Source: an uncultured Ignavibacteria bacterium (GTDB taxonomy: Bacteria > Bacteroidota > Ignavibacteria > SZUA-365). From it: 64,000 nucleotides of DNA. The DNA is taken from positions 62,001-126,000 of the forward strand of contig CAJXVM010000003.1 in assembly GCA_913061095.1 (NCBI GenBank), in the 5' to 3' direction. The notes below the pieces were generated by a model, which saw nothing but the letters and a program-made list of their open reading frames with translations, searched no databases and was not told where the DNA came from. Each line of letters opens with the position of its first letter. Within the stretch, counting starts at the first letter, position 1. The translations under genes and the position numbers were made by a program. Below are positions 9,501 through 16,359 of this stretch, piece after piece.

Positions 9501-10274
9501 CACCTCGACGCCCAGATCCGTGATCCAGCTGATTTCCTTGTCGAGCACGTCCTTCGGAAGACGATATTCGGGAATGCCGTAGCGCAGCATGCCGCCGAGA
9601 TGCGGCAGAGCCTCATACACCACCGGACGATAGCCTTCCACCGCAAGGTAGTAGGCTGCGGTGAGTCCTGCCGGACCGCCGCCGATGATGGCCACGCGCA
9701 CGCCGTTGTCTTCTTTCACCTCGGGTTTCCACATGTCGCCGATCATGTCCTGGTCAGCCACATAGCGCTTGAGGAAGTCGATACCCACCGGGGAATCCAC
9801 CAGCGTGCGGCGGCAGTTCACCTCGCACTTGCGCGTGCACACGCGTCCGCAGACGGATGGCAGCGGGTTCTTTTCCTTGATCAGCGCGACGGCTTCCTTG
9901 AATTTCCCGAGGCTGATCAGCGACATGTAACCCTGGATGTCGACGTCTGCCGGACAGTTGAGCCGGCAGGGGCCGAAGCAGTCGGCGTAGTGATTGGAGA
10001 CGATCAGCTCCAGACAGGTCTTGCGCGCGCGCCGCACCTTGTCGGAACGCGTGTTGATGACCATGCCCTCGGAAACCTTCGTGGAGCAGGACGGGAAAAG
10101 CCGACCCTGCCCCTCGACCTCGACCACGCAGAGGAAACAGGCGCCGAAGGGCTCGAGCTTCTCGTCGTAGCAGAGCGTGGGGATGCTGTCGAGGTTCTGC
10201 TCGTGGCAGACCTGGAGAATCGTTTTGTCAGGGGAGGCGGTTACTTGCTGTCCGTTTATCGTAAGATTTACCAT
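6543..10274 (-). CDS. NuoG/FdhA-like iron-sulfur protein fused to a GltD-type NAD(P)H oxidoreductase
   Basis: Cytoplasmic electron-transfer subunit, 1243 residues. Order: N-terminal [2Fe-2S] domain (about 1-80; CYDEKLEPFGACFLC); GltD-type [4Fe-4S] domain (about 95-175; CFGPCRLNCP, CGRVCTRKCEVNC); FAD/NAD(P) Rossmann domains (about 190-540; GGGPAGLTAAYYL, VVGGGNTAIDAA); two ferredoxin [4Fe-4S] sites (CINCGRCVNTCKD, CVSCGNCIDVCPTG); then a molybdopterin-oxidoreductase fold with its own cluster (CNYCSVGC, about 690) reaching the C-terminus. Where formate dehydrogenases carry Sec/Cys after GTNN, this protein has Ser (KMVSGADYH). The usual C-terminal dinucleotide-binding barrel is absent. It therefore looks like a NuoG-style electron wire with an NAD(P)H-flavin module rather than a formate dehydrogenase. 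It is the last gene of a four-gene operon, 8 bases after the NuoF-like gene. Confidence 0.85.
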   Translation of the reverse strand: MVNLTINGQQVTASPDKTILQVCHEQNLDSIPTLCYDEKLEPFGACFLCVVEVEGQGRLFPSCSTKVSEGMVINTRSDKVRRARKTCLELIVSNHYADCFGPCRLNCPADVDIQGYMSLISLGKFKEAVALIKEKNPLPSVCGRVCTRKCEVNCRRTLVDSPVGIDFLKRYVADQDMIGDMWKPEVKEDNGVRVAIIGGGPAGLTAAYYLAVEGYRPVVYEALPHLGGMLRYGIPEYRLPKDVLDKEISWITDLGVEVHTERMLGKDFSMDDLFDQGFRSVFVALGAQIGKPMRVENEESEGVLSGVDFLRNVEMKTHPDIKGRVVVVGGGNTAIDAARTSLRLGADEVILLYRRTRKEMPANEMEIVAAEEEGVKMEFLAAPVRVNVEDGRMKSMECLRMELGEPDDSGRRRPVKIDGSEYTLDCDWVISAIGQEPSLEGVEGDESIQVTKWKTIEAKEGTFATDRPGVFSGGDVVTGPADAIDAIAAGRMAARAIDKYVQTGVADPLVDRFESKRDNFHKLTRDDIPQVAESTRHHAEEVPVAERLKGFGEVEKAYDDSTAFEEALRCAECGCDAGLSCRLQDYCTEYGVDQTRFVGEFNRYKVDTRHPFIKIDSNKCINCGRCVNTCKDILNVAALGFVNRGFRTIVKPAMEKALHETNCVSCGNCIDVCPTGTLVERMPFRRSGPWQMDAVFNVCNYCSVGCNVTVKVKAPDLFYVVGAPPDVAPNYGELCVRGRFGYQHYLDGSRVKKPMVRKDGELVEVSWDEAFEAIHKGRQRILEDYGADSMLVSASPKLTDEELYLAGRYARTALGTNNLTSFYKMVSGADYHALDDMLGSTLSSVGVEELESADLYLFLGGNPTIENPVMGWRVKRRMRQGAEAIVINSAEIDLVPHATVWADPRRGTATKLLNGIIAELIRTGAVNEDFVARRTVNYEQVRDKLQDIDLHEVALVSGVPEDRIRTMVALLSDPGKKIVAWYNLDSRLDRASEDLKALTTLMMLLGRVGVEGSGIALFTNECNHTGMTVAGFDRQLLPGGASIRNTRILDAVNRFWKHDISEVVASGTNLPRKIREDKIRGAFIFGENPAASEDYNSFANNLEFLVVADMFMTETAQMADVFLPLSGYLESEGHLTNWAGIRQQTNPIGEPSNGMSNIEILRKLLEMEGLEPSFTGYEDLSAEMMSFIRQQGLEGRIDRTFPTSDGKAHFVLYSDQVLPTSAKVPAVLEIDARMNERMTMIEA

Positions 10275-10282
10275 GGTGCACC

Positions 10283-12040
10283 TCAGTCCTTCGTTACCGC
10301 GTCAAAGCGACAGACAGTGAAACATTTTCCGCACTTGATGCACAGATCCTGATCGACGTAGTGCATCTCCTTTCGCTCGCCCGTGATCGCGGCCGTGGGA
10401 CAGGCCCGCGCGCAGGCAGTGCAGCCGTTGCAATTGTCGTTGATCGTGTACGTGAGCAGCGCGGCGCACTCGTGTGCGGGACATTTCTTGTCCTGGATGT
10501 GGGCGACGTATTCGTCGCGGAAATATTTCAGCGTGGTTATGACGGGATTCGGCGCGGTCTGTCCGAGTCCGCAGAGCGATGCCGCCTTGATCTGATCGCT
10601 GAGTTCTTCGAGATTGTCGAGATCCTCCATCGTGCCCTGTCCGTCGGTGATACGCTCGAGAATTTCGAGCATGCGCTTCGTTCCGATGCGGCAGAAGGTG
10701 CACTTTCCGCAGGATTCGGCCTGCGTAAAGGTCAGGAAGAATTTCGCGACGTCGACCATGCAGGTCGTTTCGTCCATGACGATCAGTCCGCCCGAGCCCA
10801 TGATGGCGCCGGTCTTGTTGACCTCCTGATAGTCGACGTGAATGTCGCACATCTCCGCAGGGATGCAGCCGCCCGAAGGACCGCCCATCTGTACGGCCTT
10901 GAACTTCTTGTCGTCCATGATGCCGCCGCAGACGTCGAAGATGATGGAGTTGATCGTCAGTCCCATCGGCACTTCGATCAGTCCCGTGCGCCGCACCTTG
11001 CCCGCCATGGCGAACACCTTGGTGCCCTTGCTGTTTTCCGTGCCGTGTGCGGCGAACGCGGCACCGCCGTTGAGCACAATCCACGGGATGTTGGCAAAGG
11101 TCTCGACGTTGTTGATGTTCGTCGGCTTGCCCCAGAGTCCGGAGTTCGCCGGGAAGGGCGGACGGAAGCGCGGCATGCCGCGGCGTCCTTCGATCGACGC
11201 GATCAGCGCGGTTTCCTCGCCGCAGACGAACGCACCGGCACCTTCCTTGATCTTGATCTTGAAGCTGAAGCCGCTGTCGAGGATGTTCTCCCCGAGCAGT
11301 CCGCGCTTCTGCGCCTGTGAAATCGCCTGGCGCAGGCGCGAGATCGCTTTCGGATACTCGGCGCGGCAGTAGATATAAGCTTCATCGGCGCCAATCGCGT
11401 ATCCCGCGATCATCATGCCCTCGAGCACCGCGTGCGGATCGCTCTCGAGCACCGAACGGTCCATGAACGCACCCGGATCGCCCTCGTCGGCGTTGCAGAT
11501 GATGTATTTCTTGTCGCCTTTCGCGGCTCGGGTAAACTGCCACTTCTTCCCGGTCGGGAAACCGCCGCCGCCGCGTCCGCGCAGCCCGGAGGCCAGCACT
11601 TCCTCGATCACATCCTCCGGTGTCATATCCCTGATCGCCTTCGTGGCGGCCTTGTAACCGTCACGCGCGACATATTCCTCGATCGAGCCCGGATCGATGA
11701 TACCGCAGTTGCGCAGGGCAATGCGTACCTGGTTTTCGAAAAAGCCCTTTTCGCGACCCTCGCCGGTGGCGAGCCAGTCGTCGATGATCGTCGTACCGAG
11801 CACGTCTTCCTCGACGATGCGGCCGACGCGCTCGGGCGTCACTTCCGCATAGATATGGCTGCCGCCGTTGCCGTCCTGGATTTCCACCAGCGGCTCGCGG
11901 TAGCACATACCGATGCAGCCTGTTTCCTTGAGCTCGAAGGCGCCGGGATTCTCCTTGAGTTCCTCCTGCAGCGCCTGATACACTTTTTCTCCGCCCGCGG
12001 AAATACCGCAGGTTCCGAGTCCTACCAGTACTGTTTTCAT
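10283..12040 (-). CDS. NuoF-like NADH dehydrogenase subunit with extra ferredoxin domain
   Basis: NAD(H)- and FMN-binding subunit, 585 residues. A thioredoxin-like [2Fe-2S] domain sits at the N-terminus (MKTVLVGLGTCGISAGG, CIGMCYREP). The NuoF core follows, with the glycine-rich FMN/NAD loop LRGRGGGGFPTGKKW, NADEGDPGAFMDR and the [4Fe-4S] site ESCGKCTFCRIGT. The C-terminus carries two [4Fe-4S] motifs (CNGCTACARACP, CIKCGKCFTVC). This domain plan matches HydB/FdhB-type subunits of NADH-dependent and electron-bifurcating hydrogenases or formate dehydrogenases rather than complex I NuoF. It lies between the NuoE-like gene (18 bases upstream) and the NuoG/GltD fusion. Bifurcation is possible but not demonstrated by sequence alone. 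Confidence 0.93.
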   Translation of the reverse strand: MKTVLVGLGTCGISAGGEKVYQALQEELKENPGAFELKETGCIGMCYREPLVEIQDGNGGSHIYAEVTPERVGRIVEEDVLGTTIIDDWLATGEGREKGFFENQVRIALRNCGIIDPGSIEEYVARDGYKAATKAIRDMTPEDVIEEVLASGLRGRGGGGFPTGKKWQFTRAAKGDKKYIICNADEGDPGAFMDRSVLESDPHAVLEGMMIAGYAIGADEAYIYCRAEYPKAISRLRQAISQAQKRGLLGENILDSGFSFKIKIKEGAGAFVCGEETALIASIEGRRGMPRFRPPFPANSGLWGKPTNINNVETFANIPWIVLNGGAAFAAHGTENSKGTKVFAMAGKVRRTGLIEVPMGLTINSIIFDVCGGIMDDKKFKAVQMGGPSGGCIPAEMCDIHVDYQEVNKTGAIMGSGGLIVMDETTCMVDVAKFFLTFTQAESCGKCTFCRIGTKRMLEILERITDGQGTMEDLDNLEELSDQIKAASLCGLGQTAPNPVITTLKYFRDEYVAHIQDKKCPAHECAALLTYTINDNCNGCTACARACPTAAITGERKEMHYVDQDLCIKCGKCFTVCRFDAVTKD

Positions 12041-12058
12041 GTATGCACCTCGCCGCCT

Positions 12059-12553
12059 TTACTGTTCGCTTGCTTTGGCGCGACGCTGGGCATCGCGAAG
12101 AATTTTCCGCAGCTTCGCTGCGTCGAGGCGTCCGAACACCTCGCCGTTGATTGTGATCACCGGGGCGAGCGAGCAACAGCCGATACAGGCGACCGACAGC
12201 AGGCTGAACTGCCCGTCGTCGGTGGTCTCGTCGTAGTTGAGCCCGAGCTCCTCGTTGATCGTGTTGTAGAGCATCTTCACGCCGTTGACATGGCAGGCCG
12301 TGCCGTTACAGACGCGGATGATGTTCTTGCCCAGCGGTTTCGTGCGGAACTGGGCGTAGAACGTCACGACGCCGTAGATCTCCGCCGCCGGGATGCCCGT
12401 GACGTGGCTGATGTAATGAATCGCTTTTTCCGGCACATACCCGTAGGTGTCCTGCGCCGATTGCAGCAGCGGGATGAGGGCGCCCTCATGCCCGTCGAAC
12501 TTCCAGAGATCGACGTTGAACTGCTTGAATTCTTCTGTGGTCTGTTCTGCCAT
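12059..12553 (-). CDS. NuoE-like [2Fe-2S] subunit
   Basis: Thioredoxin-fold [2Fe-2S] protein of 164 residues, the 24-kDa NADH dehydrogenase subunit family. The ligand cysteines are visible in VCNGTACHVNG and SVACIGCCSLAPV. The helical N-terminus (LIPLLQSAQDTYGYVPEKAI) is typical for NuoE/HydC. It should transfer electrons between the NuoF-like FMN and other clusters. It sits second in the operon, 11 bases after the ligand-domain gene and before the NuoF-like gene. Confidence 0.95.
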   Translation of the reverse strand: MAEQTTEEFKQFNVDLWKFDGHEGALIPLLQSAQDTYGYVPEKAIHYISHVTGIPAAEIYGVVTFYAQFRTKPLGKNIIRVCNGTACHVNGVKMLYNTINEELGLNYDETTDDGQFSLLSVACIGCCSLAPVITINGEVFGRLDAAKLRKILRDAQRRAKASEQ

Positions 12554-12564
12554 CGGTCAGCCCT

Positions 12565-13059
12565 CTATAATTGGGTGAGGTCGATAATCCAGTCGCGTTT
12601 GACGCGCAGCATGCCGTCGAGCGGACGGATACTGCTCTCCACGAGGCGGTCGATCGCCTCGAAAGTCGGTCCCTGCACGGCGGCCACCGCTCCGCAGTCG
12701 CCGAAGGCCAGCGCCGGCAGCTGCTCGGCCGGCAGGGCTTCGAGCGCCTGCTCCACCGCCGTCTGTTTTTCCCTGTCGATTTCCATGGTGAGCCAGGCAT
12801 AGCTCGGCTCGCTTTCCACGGTGAACTCCCCGCGCGGTTCGCGCTGAACGGGACAGAACAGCATGTGCTGCAGTCCGGGCAGTTCATTGAGTGCATCGCG
12901 CACGTTCTCGCCGCCTTCGCGCAGCGCGACGGCAAGATGGTAATGCCCGTCCACCGCGTGCCAGGCGCGCAGCTCGGGCATGGCCGTGAGCGCGTCAATC
13001 GCCGGCAGCAGCTGTTCGGTGTCCCCGAAGTACAGGAATGCATAGGCACCAGTGCTCAT
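12565..13059 (-). CDS. Tandem Lrp/AsnC ligand-binding-domain (RAM-like) protein without HTH
   Basis: First gene of the NuoEFG-like operon, 164 residues. Two similar halves (about 5-72 and 85-160) each have the beta-alpha-beta-beta-alpha-beta pattern of Lrp/AsnC ligand domains. The first half includes AYAFLYFGDTEQLLPAIDAL and HYHLAVALREGG. The second includes AWLTMEIDREKQTAVEQALE and CGAVAAVQGP. There is no DNA-binding helix-turn-helix. It could be an allosteric or small-molecule sensor for the enzyme complex, or a partner of an Lrp regulator encoded elsewhere. The fold assignment rests on pattern recognition. The start ATG follows AAGGAAGG, a good ribosome site. Confidence 0.65.
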   Translation of the reverse strand: MSTGAYAFLYFGDTEQLLPAIDALTAMPELRAWHAVDGHYHLAVALREGGENVRDALNELPGLQHMLFCPVQREPRGEFTVESEPSYAWLTMEIDREKQTAVEQALEALPAEQLPALAFGDCGAVAAVQGPTFEAIDRLVESSIRPLDGMLRVKRDWIIDLTQL

Positions 13060-13213
13060 GATACCTTCCTTTGTATTGGTTCTGAGTGAAGAAAAGGCGA
13101 GACGAATATGGGGGAAGGATGTATGCGTTCGCGGGAGATCTGCATGCGCGGATTCGTTGGTCGACGGGTCGTTGCAGTGAACAAAATTCAGTTCAGTCAG
13201 ACGGCAAAATGTG
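13060..13213. other. Upstream region of the NuoEFG-like operon
   Basis: This region must contain the operon promoter (minus strand), but I see no convincing sigma-70 or sigma-54 element. A T-rich tract and the mpg terminator lie on its right edge. Confidence 0.4.
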
Positions 13214-13251
13214 AAAAAAATAAACAGATACCAAGACCCGGTACGTTTATT
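13214..13251 (-). terminator. Intrinsic terminator of the glycosylase gene
   Basis: Minus strand: AATAAAC/GTTTATT outer stem with TACC/GGTA inner stem, followed by a seven-T run. It sits 38 bases past the glycosylase stop. Confidence 0.75.
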
Positions 13252-13288
13252 TTCAGGTCAAATAAAAATAATGATTTGGGATGGATGT

Positions 13289-13885
13289 CTACGGGTGTGC
13301 CGGACGCGCGCGCGAGACCCACGGGCTGTCTTCAACGTACATCCGCCACGGGAGAACACGGCTGCGCGAAATGCCGATACGGGAGGATGTCATCACGTGC
13401 GTTGCCGGAATGGCGGGGGCATTGGCAATGCCGAGGACGGCGCCGTCGAGCGGCAGACCGTTCTCCGCGCGTGCGATGCCGAATGCCTGGCAGATTTTTG
13501 CCGGTCCGTTGGTAAGGTCATGTTCCCGCCGGGGATGCCCGCGCAGTTCACGCATGGTGTCGATGCCCTCGAGCGGTTCGATCCCGCGGATCAGCACCGC
13601 CGCGCCTACACCCTCTTCTTCTGTCACGACATTCATGCAGAAATGCATCCCATATGTGAAATACACATAGAGACGTCCCCCTTCGCGGAACATCACCTCG
13701 TTGCGCGGCCGCCGTCCGTTGTAAGAGTGTGCCGCCTCGTCGCCCTCCTCGTGATACGCCTCCACCTCCACGATGCGTCCCGAGAGCAGCGCCCCCTCGT
13801 ACTTGCGGAAAAAAACCTTCCCCAGCAGCTCGCGTGCGACGGTCAATGTCGAACGAACGTAGAATGTCTGATCCAGCACTTGCAT
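13289..13885 (-). CDS. mpg: 3-methyladenine DNA glycosylase (AAG/MPG family)
   Basis: Monofunctional base-excision glycosylase that removes alkylated purines such as 3-methyladenine and hypoxanthine. The protein is about 198 residues. Family blocks are clear: ARELLGKVFFR, the active-site segment RIVEVEAYHEEGDEAAHS (catalytic Glu), NEVMFREGGRLYVYFTYGMH (nucleotide-flipping region), CMNVVT, VLIRGIEPLEG and LTNGPAKICQAFGI. I chose the ATG at 13885 (MQVLDQTFY) because family members begin near here. An upstream in-frame ATG at 13921 is possible and neither has a strong ribosome site. It has its own terminator and is monocistronic. Confidence 0.93.
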   Translation of the reverse strand: MQVLDQTFYVRSTLTVARELLGKVFFRKYEGALLSGRIVEVEAYHEEGDEAAHSYNGRRPRNEVMFREGGRLYVYFTYGMHFCMNVVTEEEGVGAAVLIRGIEPLEGIDTMRELRGHPRREHDLTNGPAKICQAFGIARAENGLPLDGAVLGIANAPAIPATHVMTSSRIGISRSRVLPWRMYVEDSPWVSRARPAHP

Positions 13886-13910
13886 ATTGGTAAGATGCAA
13901 CGGCATCGGG

Positions 13911-14070
13911 ACAAAGTGCAAAGTGCAAAGATCTCAATCAGCAATCCCCGACGCACATTGTTGGGGAAAGAACAGGCTGCAGCCCGTTCTGCATGACTCC
14001 GAAGCTATGGCGTAAAGCTATCGGGGCATCGACAGCGACTTTTGCACTTTGCACTCTGCACTTTGCACTT
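13911..14070. repeat. Inverted clusters of the heptamer TTTGCAC
   Basis: Two or three copies of AAAGTGC occur at 13914-13931, and four or five copies of (A/C)TTTGCAC at 14041-14070 in the opposite orientation, about 110 bases apart. The two arms could base-pair. This simple-repeat pattern fills most of the gap between mpg and the next gene. Confidence 0.65.
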
Positions 14071-14136
14071 CCTGCTCTCATATCTTGACAATCTTTCCCG
14101 CACCCGATAGTTTACCTCCATACCCCGGAGGTCCCC

Positions 14137-15765
14137 ATGCGCATCATTCTCCTTCTCTGCCTGACAATACTGTGCGTTCAGACCGCGCAGGCGCAATCCC
14201 TGCGGATGCATCGCACGCATTACGAATTCCGCTTCGACGAATTCGGCGGGGGACGCTGGTGGTGGAGCAAGGCGCCCGACATCTCTGACAGCAGCGCGCT
14301 GGTGCGGCAGGACGGCTTTCTCGTCAGCGCCCTCTCGGGAGCGGTGGGCTTCTCCGACACGTTGCATTTCATCGGGAACTGGCCGGGCGCGAAGCTCTGC
14401 GTCAACGGACAGGTGGAGAAGTTCAATCCTGTTGATCCCGTTCCGCCGCGCCATGTCGGACGTTTCACGGAAGATGAATGGCGGGCGCTCGGGGAGGATC
14501 TCCGCACGGAGATCCGCGACGGAGCCGAGCACTGGCCAGCGCAGTACGGCGCTCCCTTCATCGATTTCGACGCAGACGGACACTACACACCGCAGCCCGG
14601 TCTCCTGCCGTATTTCCCCGGAGATGTGCCGCTGGTCATTGGCGATGAGGCGATGTGGACGCTGACGGGTGACGGTGAAACTCCCGACCGCCGACGGATG
14701 ATGCTTCCCACGACCGGCATCCGCCTGCAGCACATGGCATGGACACACGCCGGCGAAGGCTGTCCCGAACGCGTGGTTTTCCAGCGGCTGCGCATCGTGA
14801 ATACGACGGCGCGCTTCTTCCGCTCGATGTTTACCGCCATGTACGCGGATGTCGCCCTCGGGGATCCGACCGACGACCTCGTGGGCATCGACACCGCGCT
14901 TGGACTCGCGTACTTCTGCAACGCATCCGACACAGACGCATCCATGCAGGATCCGCCTGCGGCGGGATATCTGCTGCTGCAGGGTCCCGCGGTGGAAGAC
15001 GCCTCCTCGATCGGACTCTTCGCCCTTTCACTCCGCGAGGGGATCCGAAACCTTCCATACCATGCCTTCACCTATTTTTCGGACACGGGGGAATATCAGT
15101 CCCTGCCCGATACCACCGACAGCGCGTTTCCATACAGGCTGCGCAATGCGATGCTCGGGCTGCGTCCGGACGGCAGCGCGCAGGAGGATCCCGTCACTGC
15201 GCGCGCGACGCGATTCGCCGCAGCGGGGAATCGCCTTCTGAACCTTGGCTGGATTGACGGAGAGCACGCCGCGGCGGGACACCGCACACTGCTTGTCTCG
15301 ATGGGTCCCTTCCATCTCGCTCCGGGTGACACGCAGGAGGTCATTATTGCGCGCATCGGCGCGCAGGGCGGTCCGACCGTGGAGGAGGACCTGGTCGCGC
15401 TGATCAATTACGCCCAGTGTGTCGTCACGCATTACATGGCGCAGTTCGTCACCGGTGCCGAGCAGCCGCCATTGGCGCAGCCGCTGCCGCGGGAGGTCGA
15501 ACTCGGTGCGCCGTGGCCGCAGCCGTACGCGGCATCATCCGCTTCCGCGCTGCGGATTCCGGTCACGCTGGATGCACCACGCTCCCTTGTGCTGCGGATC
15601 GTTGATCTCCTCGGGAGGACGCGATTCGTTCGGGAGTACGGCATGATGCCGGCGGGGACGCACCGTTTGCATCTGAGGCTGCAGGCAGCACTTCCAACGG
15701 GGGTATATGTGCTTTCGGTTGAAGCAGGTGCCGCACGAGTATCCCGTGTGCTTCTGATCGAGTGA
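14137..15765 (+). CDS. Secreted protein with C-terminal T9SS type A sorting domain
   Basis: Function unknown, 542 residues. A Sec signal peptide is evident (MRIILLLCLTILCVQTAQAQ, cleavage after AQA). The body is rich in aromatic beta-strand segments and I recognise no catalytic motif. The last about 80 residues form a T9SS type A tail: ALRIPVTLDAPRSLVLRIVD, LLGRTRFVREYG, PAGTHRLHLRL and the terminal GVYVLSVEAG..RVLLIE. The product is expected to cross the outer membrane by type IX secretion and be anchored or released. Ribosome site GGAGG precedes the ATG. It is monocistronic and followed by 55-bp tandem palindromes. Confidence 0.8.
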   Translation: MRIILLLCLTILCVQTAQAQSLRMHRTHYEFRFDEFGGGRWWWSKAPDISDSSALVRQDGFLVSALSGAVGFSDTLHFIGNWPGAKLCVNGQVEKFNPVDPVPPRHVGRFTEDEWRALGEDLRTEIRDGAEHWPAQYGAPFIDFDADGHYTPQPGLLPYFPGDVPLVIGDEAMWTLTGDGETPDRRRMMLPTTGIRLQHMAWTHAGEGCPERVVFQRLRIVNTTARFFRSMFTAMYADVALGDPTDDLVGIDTALGLAYFCNASDTDASMQDPPAAGYLLLQGPAVEDASSIGLFALSLREGIRNLPYHAFTYFSDTGEYQSLPDTTDSAFPYRLRNAMLGLRPDGSAQEDPVTARATRFAAAGNRLLNLGWIDGEHAAAGHRTLLVSMGPFHLAPGDTQEVIIARIGAQGGPTVEEDLVALINYAQCVVTHYMAQFVTGAEQPPLAQPLPREVELGAPWPQPYAASSASALRIPVTLDAPRSLVLRIVDLLGRTRFVREYGMMPAGTHRLHLRLQAALPTGVYVLSVEAGAARVSRVLLIE

Positions 15766-15790
15766 TTGGATTGGGTGCCTGATCGCTTCA

Positions 15791-16026
15791 ACCACACGCT
15801 TACGCGTGTGGCTACCGCCTGACACTGACGGGGGCAGGTCGCCTGACCACACGCTTACGCGTGTGGATACCGCCTGACACTGACGGGAGCAGGTCGCCTG
15901 ACCACACGCTTACGCGTGTGGCTACCGCCTGACACTGACGGGAGCAGGTCGCCTGACCACACGCTCACGCGTGTGATTACCGCATTCCGCCGGTGGTGTG
16001 TGCTAACCACACCCGTGAGGGTGTGG
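15791..16026. repeat. Four 55-bp tandem repeats with a REP-like palindrome, plus one degenerate copy
   Basis: Units begin at 15791, 15846, 15901 and 15956 (period exactly 55). Each opens with the hairpin CCACACGC-TTAC-GCGTGTGG (CTCAC in the fourth), followed by a conserved 35-base linker containing GCCTGACACTGACGGG. A diverged hairpin CCACACCCGTGAGGGTGTGG closes the array at 16006-16026. Because the linkers are conserved this is not a CRISPR. It is a tandem extragenic palindromic element. Confidence 0.9.
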
Positions 16027-16058
16027 AAAACCCCGTGCGATTGATCATCACACGGGGC
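16027..16058 (-). terminator. Intrinsic terminator of tRNA-Leu
   Basis: Minus strand: CCCCGTG/CACGGGG stem with a loop of about 13 bases, then TTTTCC. It lies 13 bases beyond the tRNA 3' end. Confidence 0.8.
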
Positions 16059-16070
16059 TTCTCGCCTTGC

Positions 16071-16157
16071 TGGTGCCTGGAACAGGAGTCGAACCTGCAC
16101 GCCCTTGCGGACACTACACCCTGAATGTAGCGCGTCTGCCAATTCCGCCATCCAGGC
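16071..16157 (-). tRNA. tRNA-Leu(CAG)
   Basis: Class II tRNA of 87 nt with long variable arm. Acceptor GCCTGGA/TCCAGGC pairs perfectly, anticodon stem CTACA/TGTAG encloses TTCAGGG (anticodon CAG), variable arm TGTCCGCAAGGGCGT, T-loop TTCGACT, and CCA is encoded. A promoter and terminator flank it. Confidence 0.96.
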
Positions 16158-16166
16158 GAGACAACA

Positions 16167-16195
16167 AAGATAAATTGCCACTCATGAAAAATCAA
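16167..16195 (-). promoter_or_regulatory. Promoter of tRNA-Leu
   Basis: Minus strand -35 TTGATT (16190-16195), 17-base spacer, -10 TATCTT (16167-16172), ending 9 bases before the tRNA 5' end. Confidence 0.75.
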
Positions 16196-16359
16196 CATTC
16201 CGCCCGAAAAATTCTTCGAAGCCGTTTTTTCAGGCGCGTACGGAACATTTTCCGCACCGGTGCGGTAGGCAATATGTTGACAATCCTGCAGTGTCTCGGT
16301 ATATTGCTGTACCCGAACTGCGCAAGACGTTTTATTCAGATATTGAACAGGATTACACG

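Noticed and set aside
6543-10274. Formate dehydrogenase alpha subunit
   Set aside because: No Cys/Sec at the expected metal-ligand position and the C-terminal pterin-dinucleotide domain is absent; a NuoG-like role fits better.
6873-10352. 1159-codon open frame on the plus strand
   Set aside because: It is the antisense shadow of the NuoG/GltD fusion gene: a His/Arg/Val/Asp-rich translation with no domains, caused by high GC.
13060-13213. Sigma-54 promoter for the NuoEFG-like operon
   Set aside because: I looked for TGGCAC-N5-TTGC on the minus strand and found no acceptable match.
15791-16026. CRISPR-like array of regularly spaced palindromes
   Set aside because: The sequences between the palindromes are conserved rather than unique, the period is 55 with only four units, and no cas genes are nearby.
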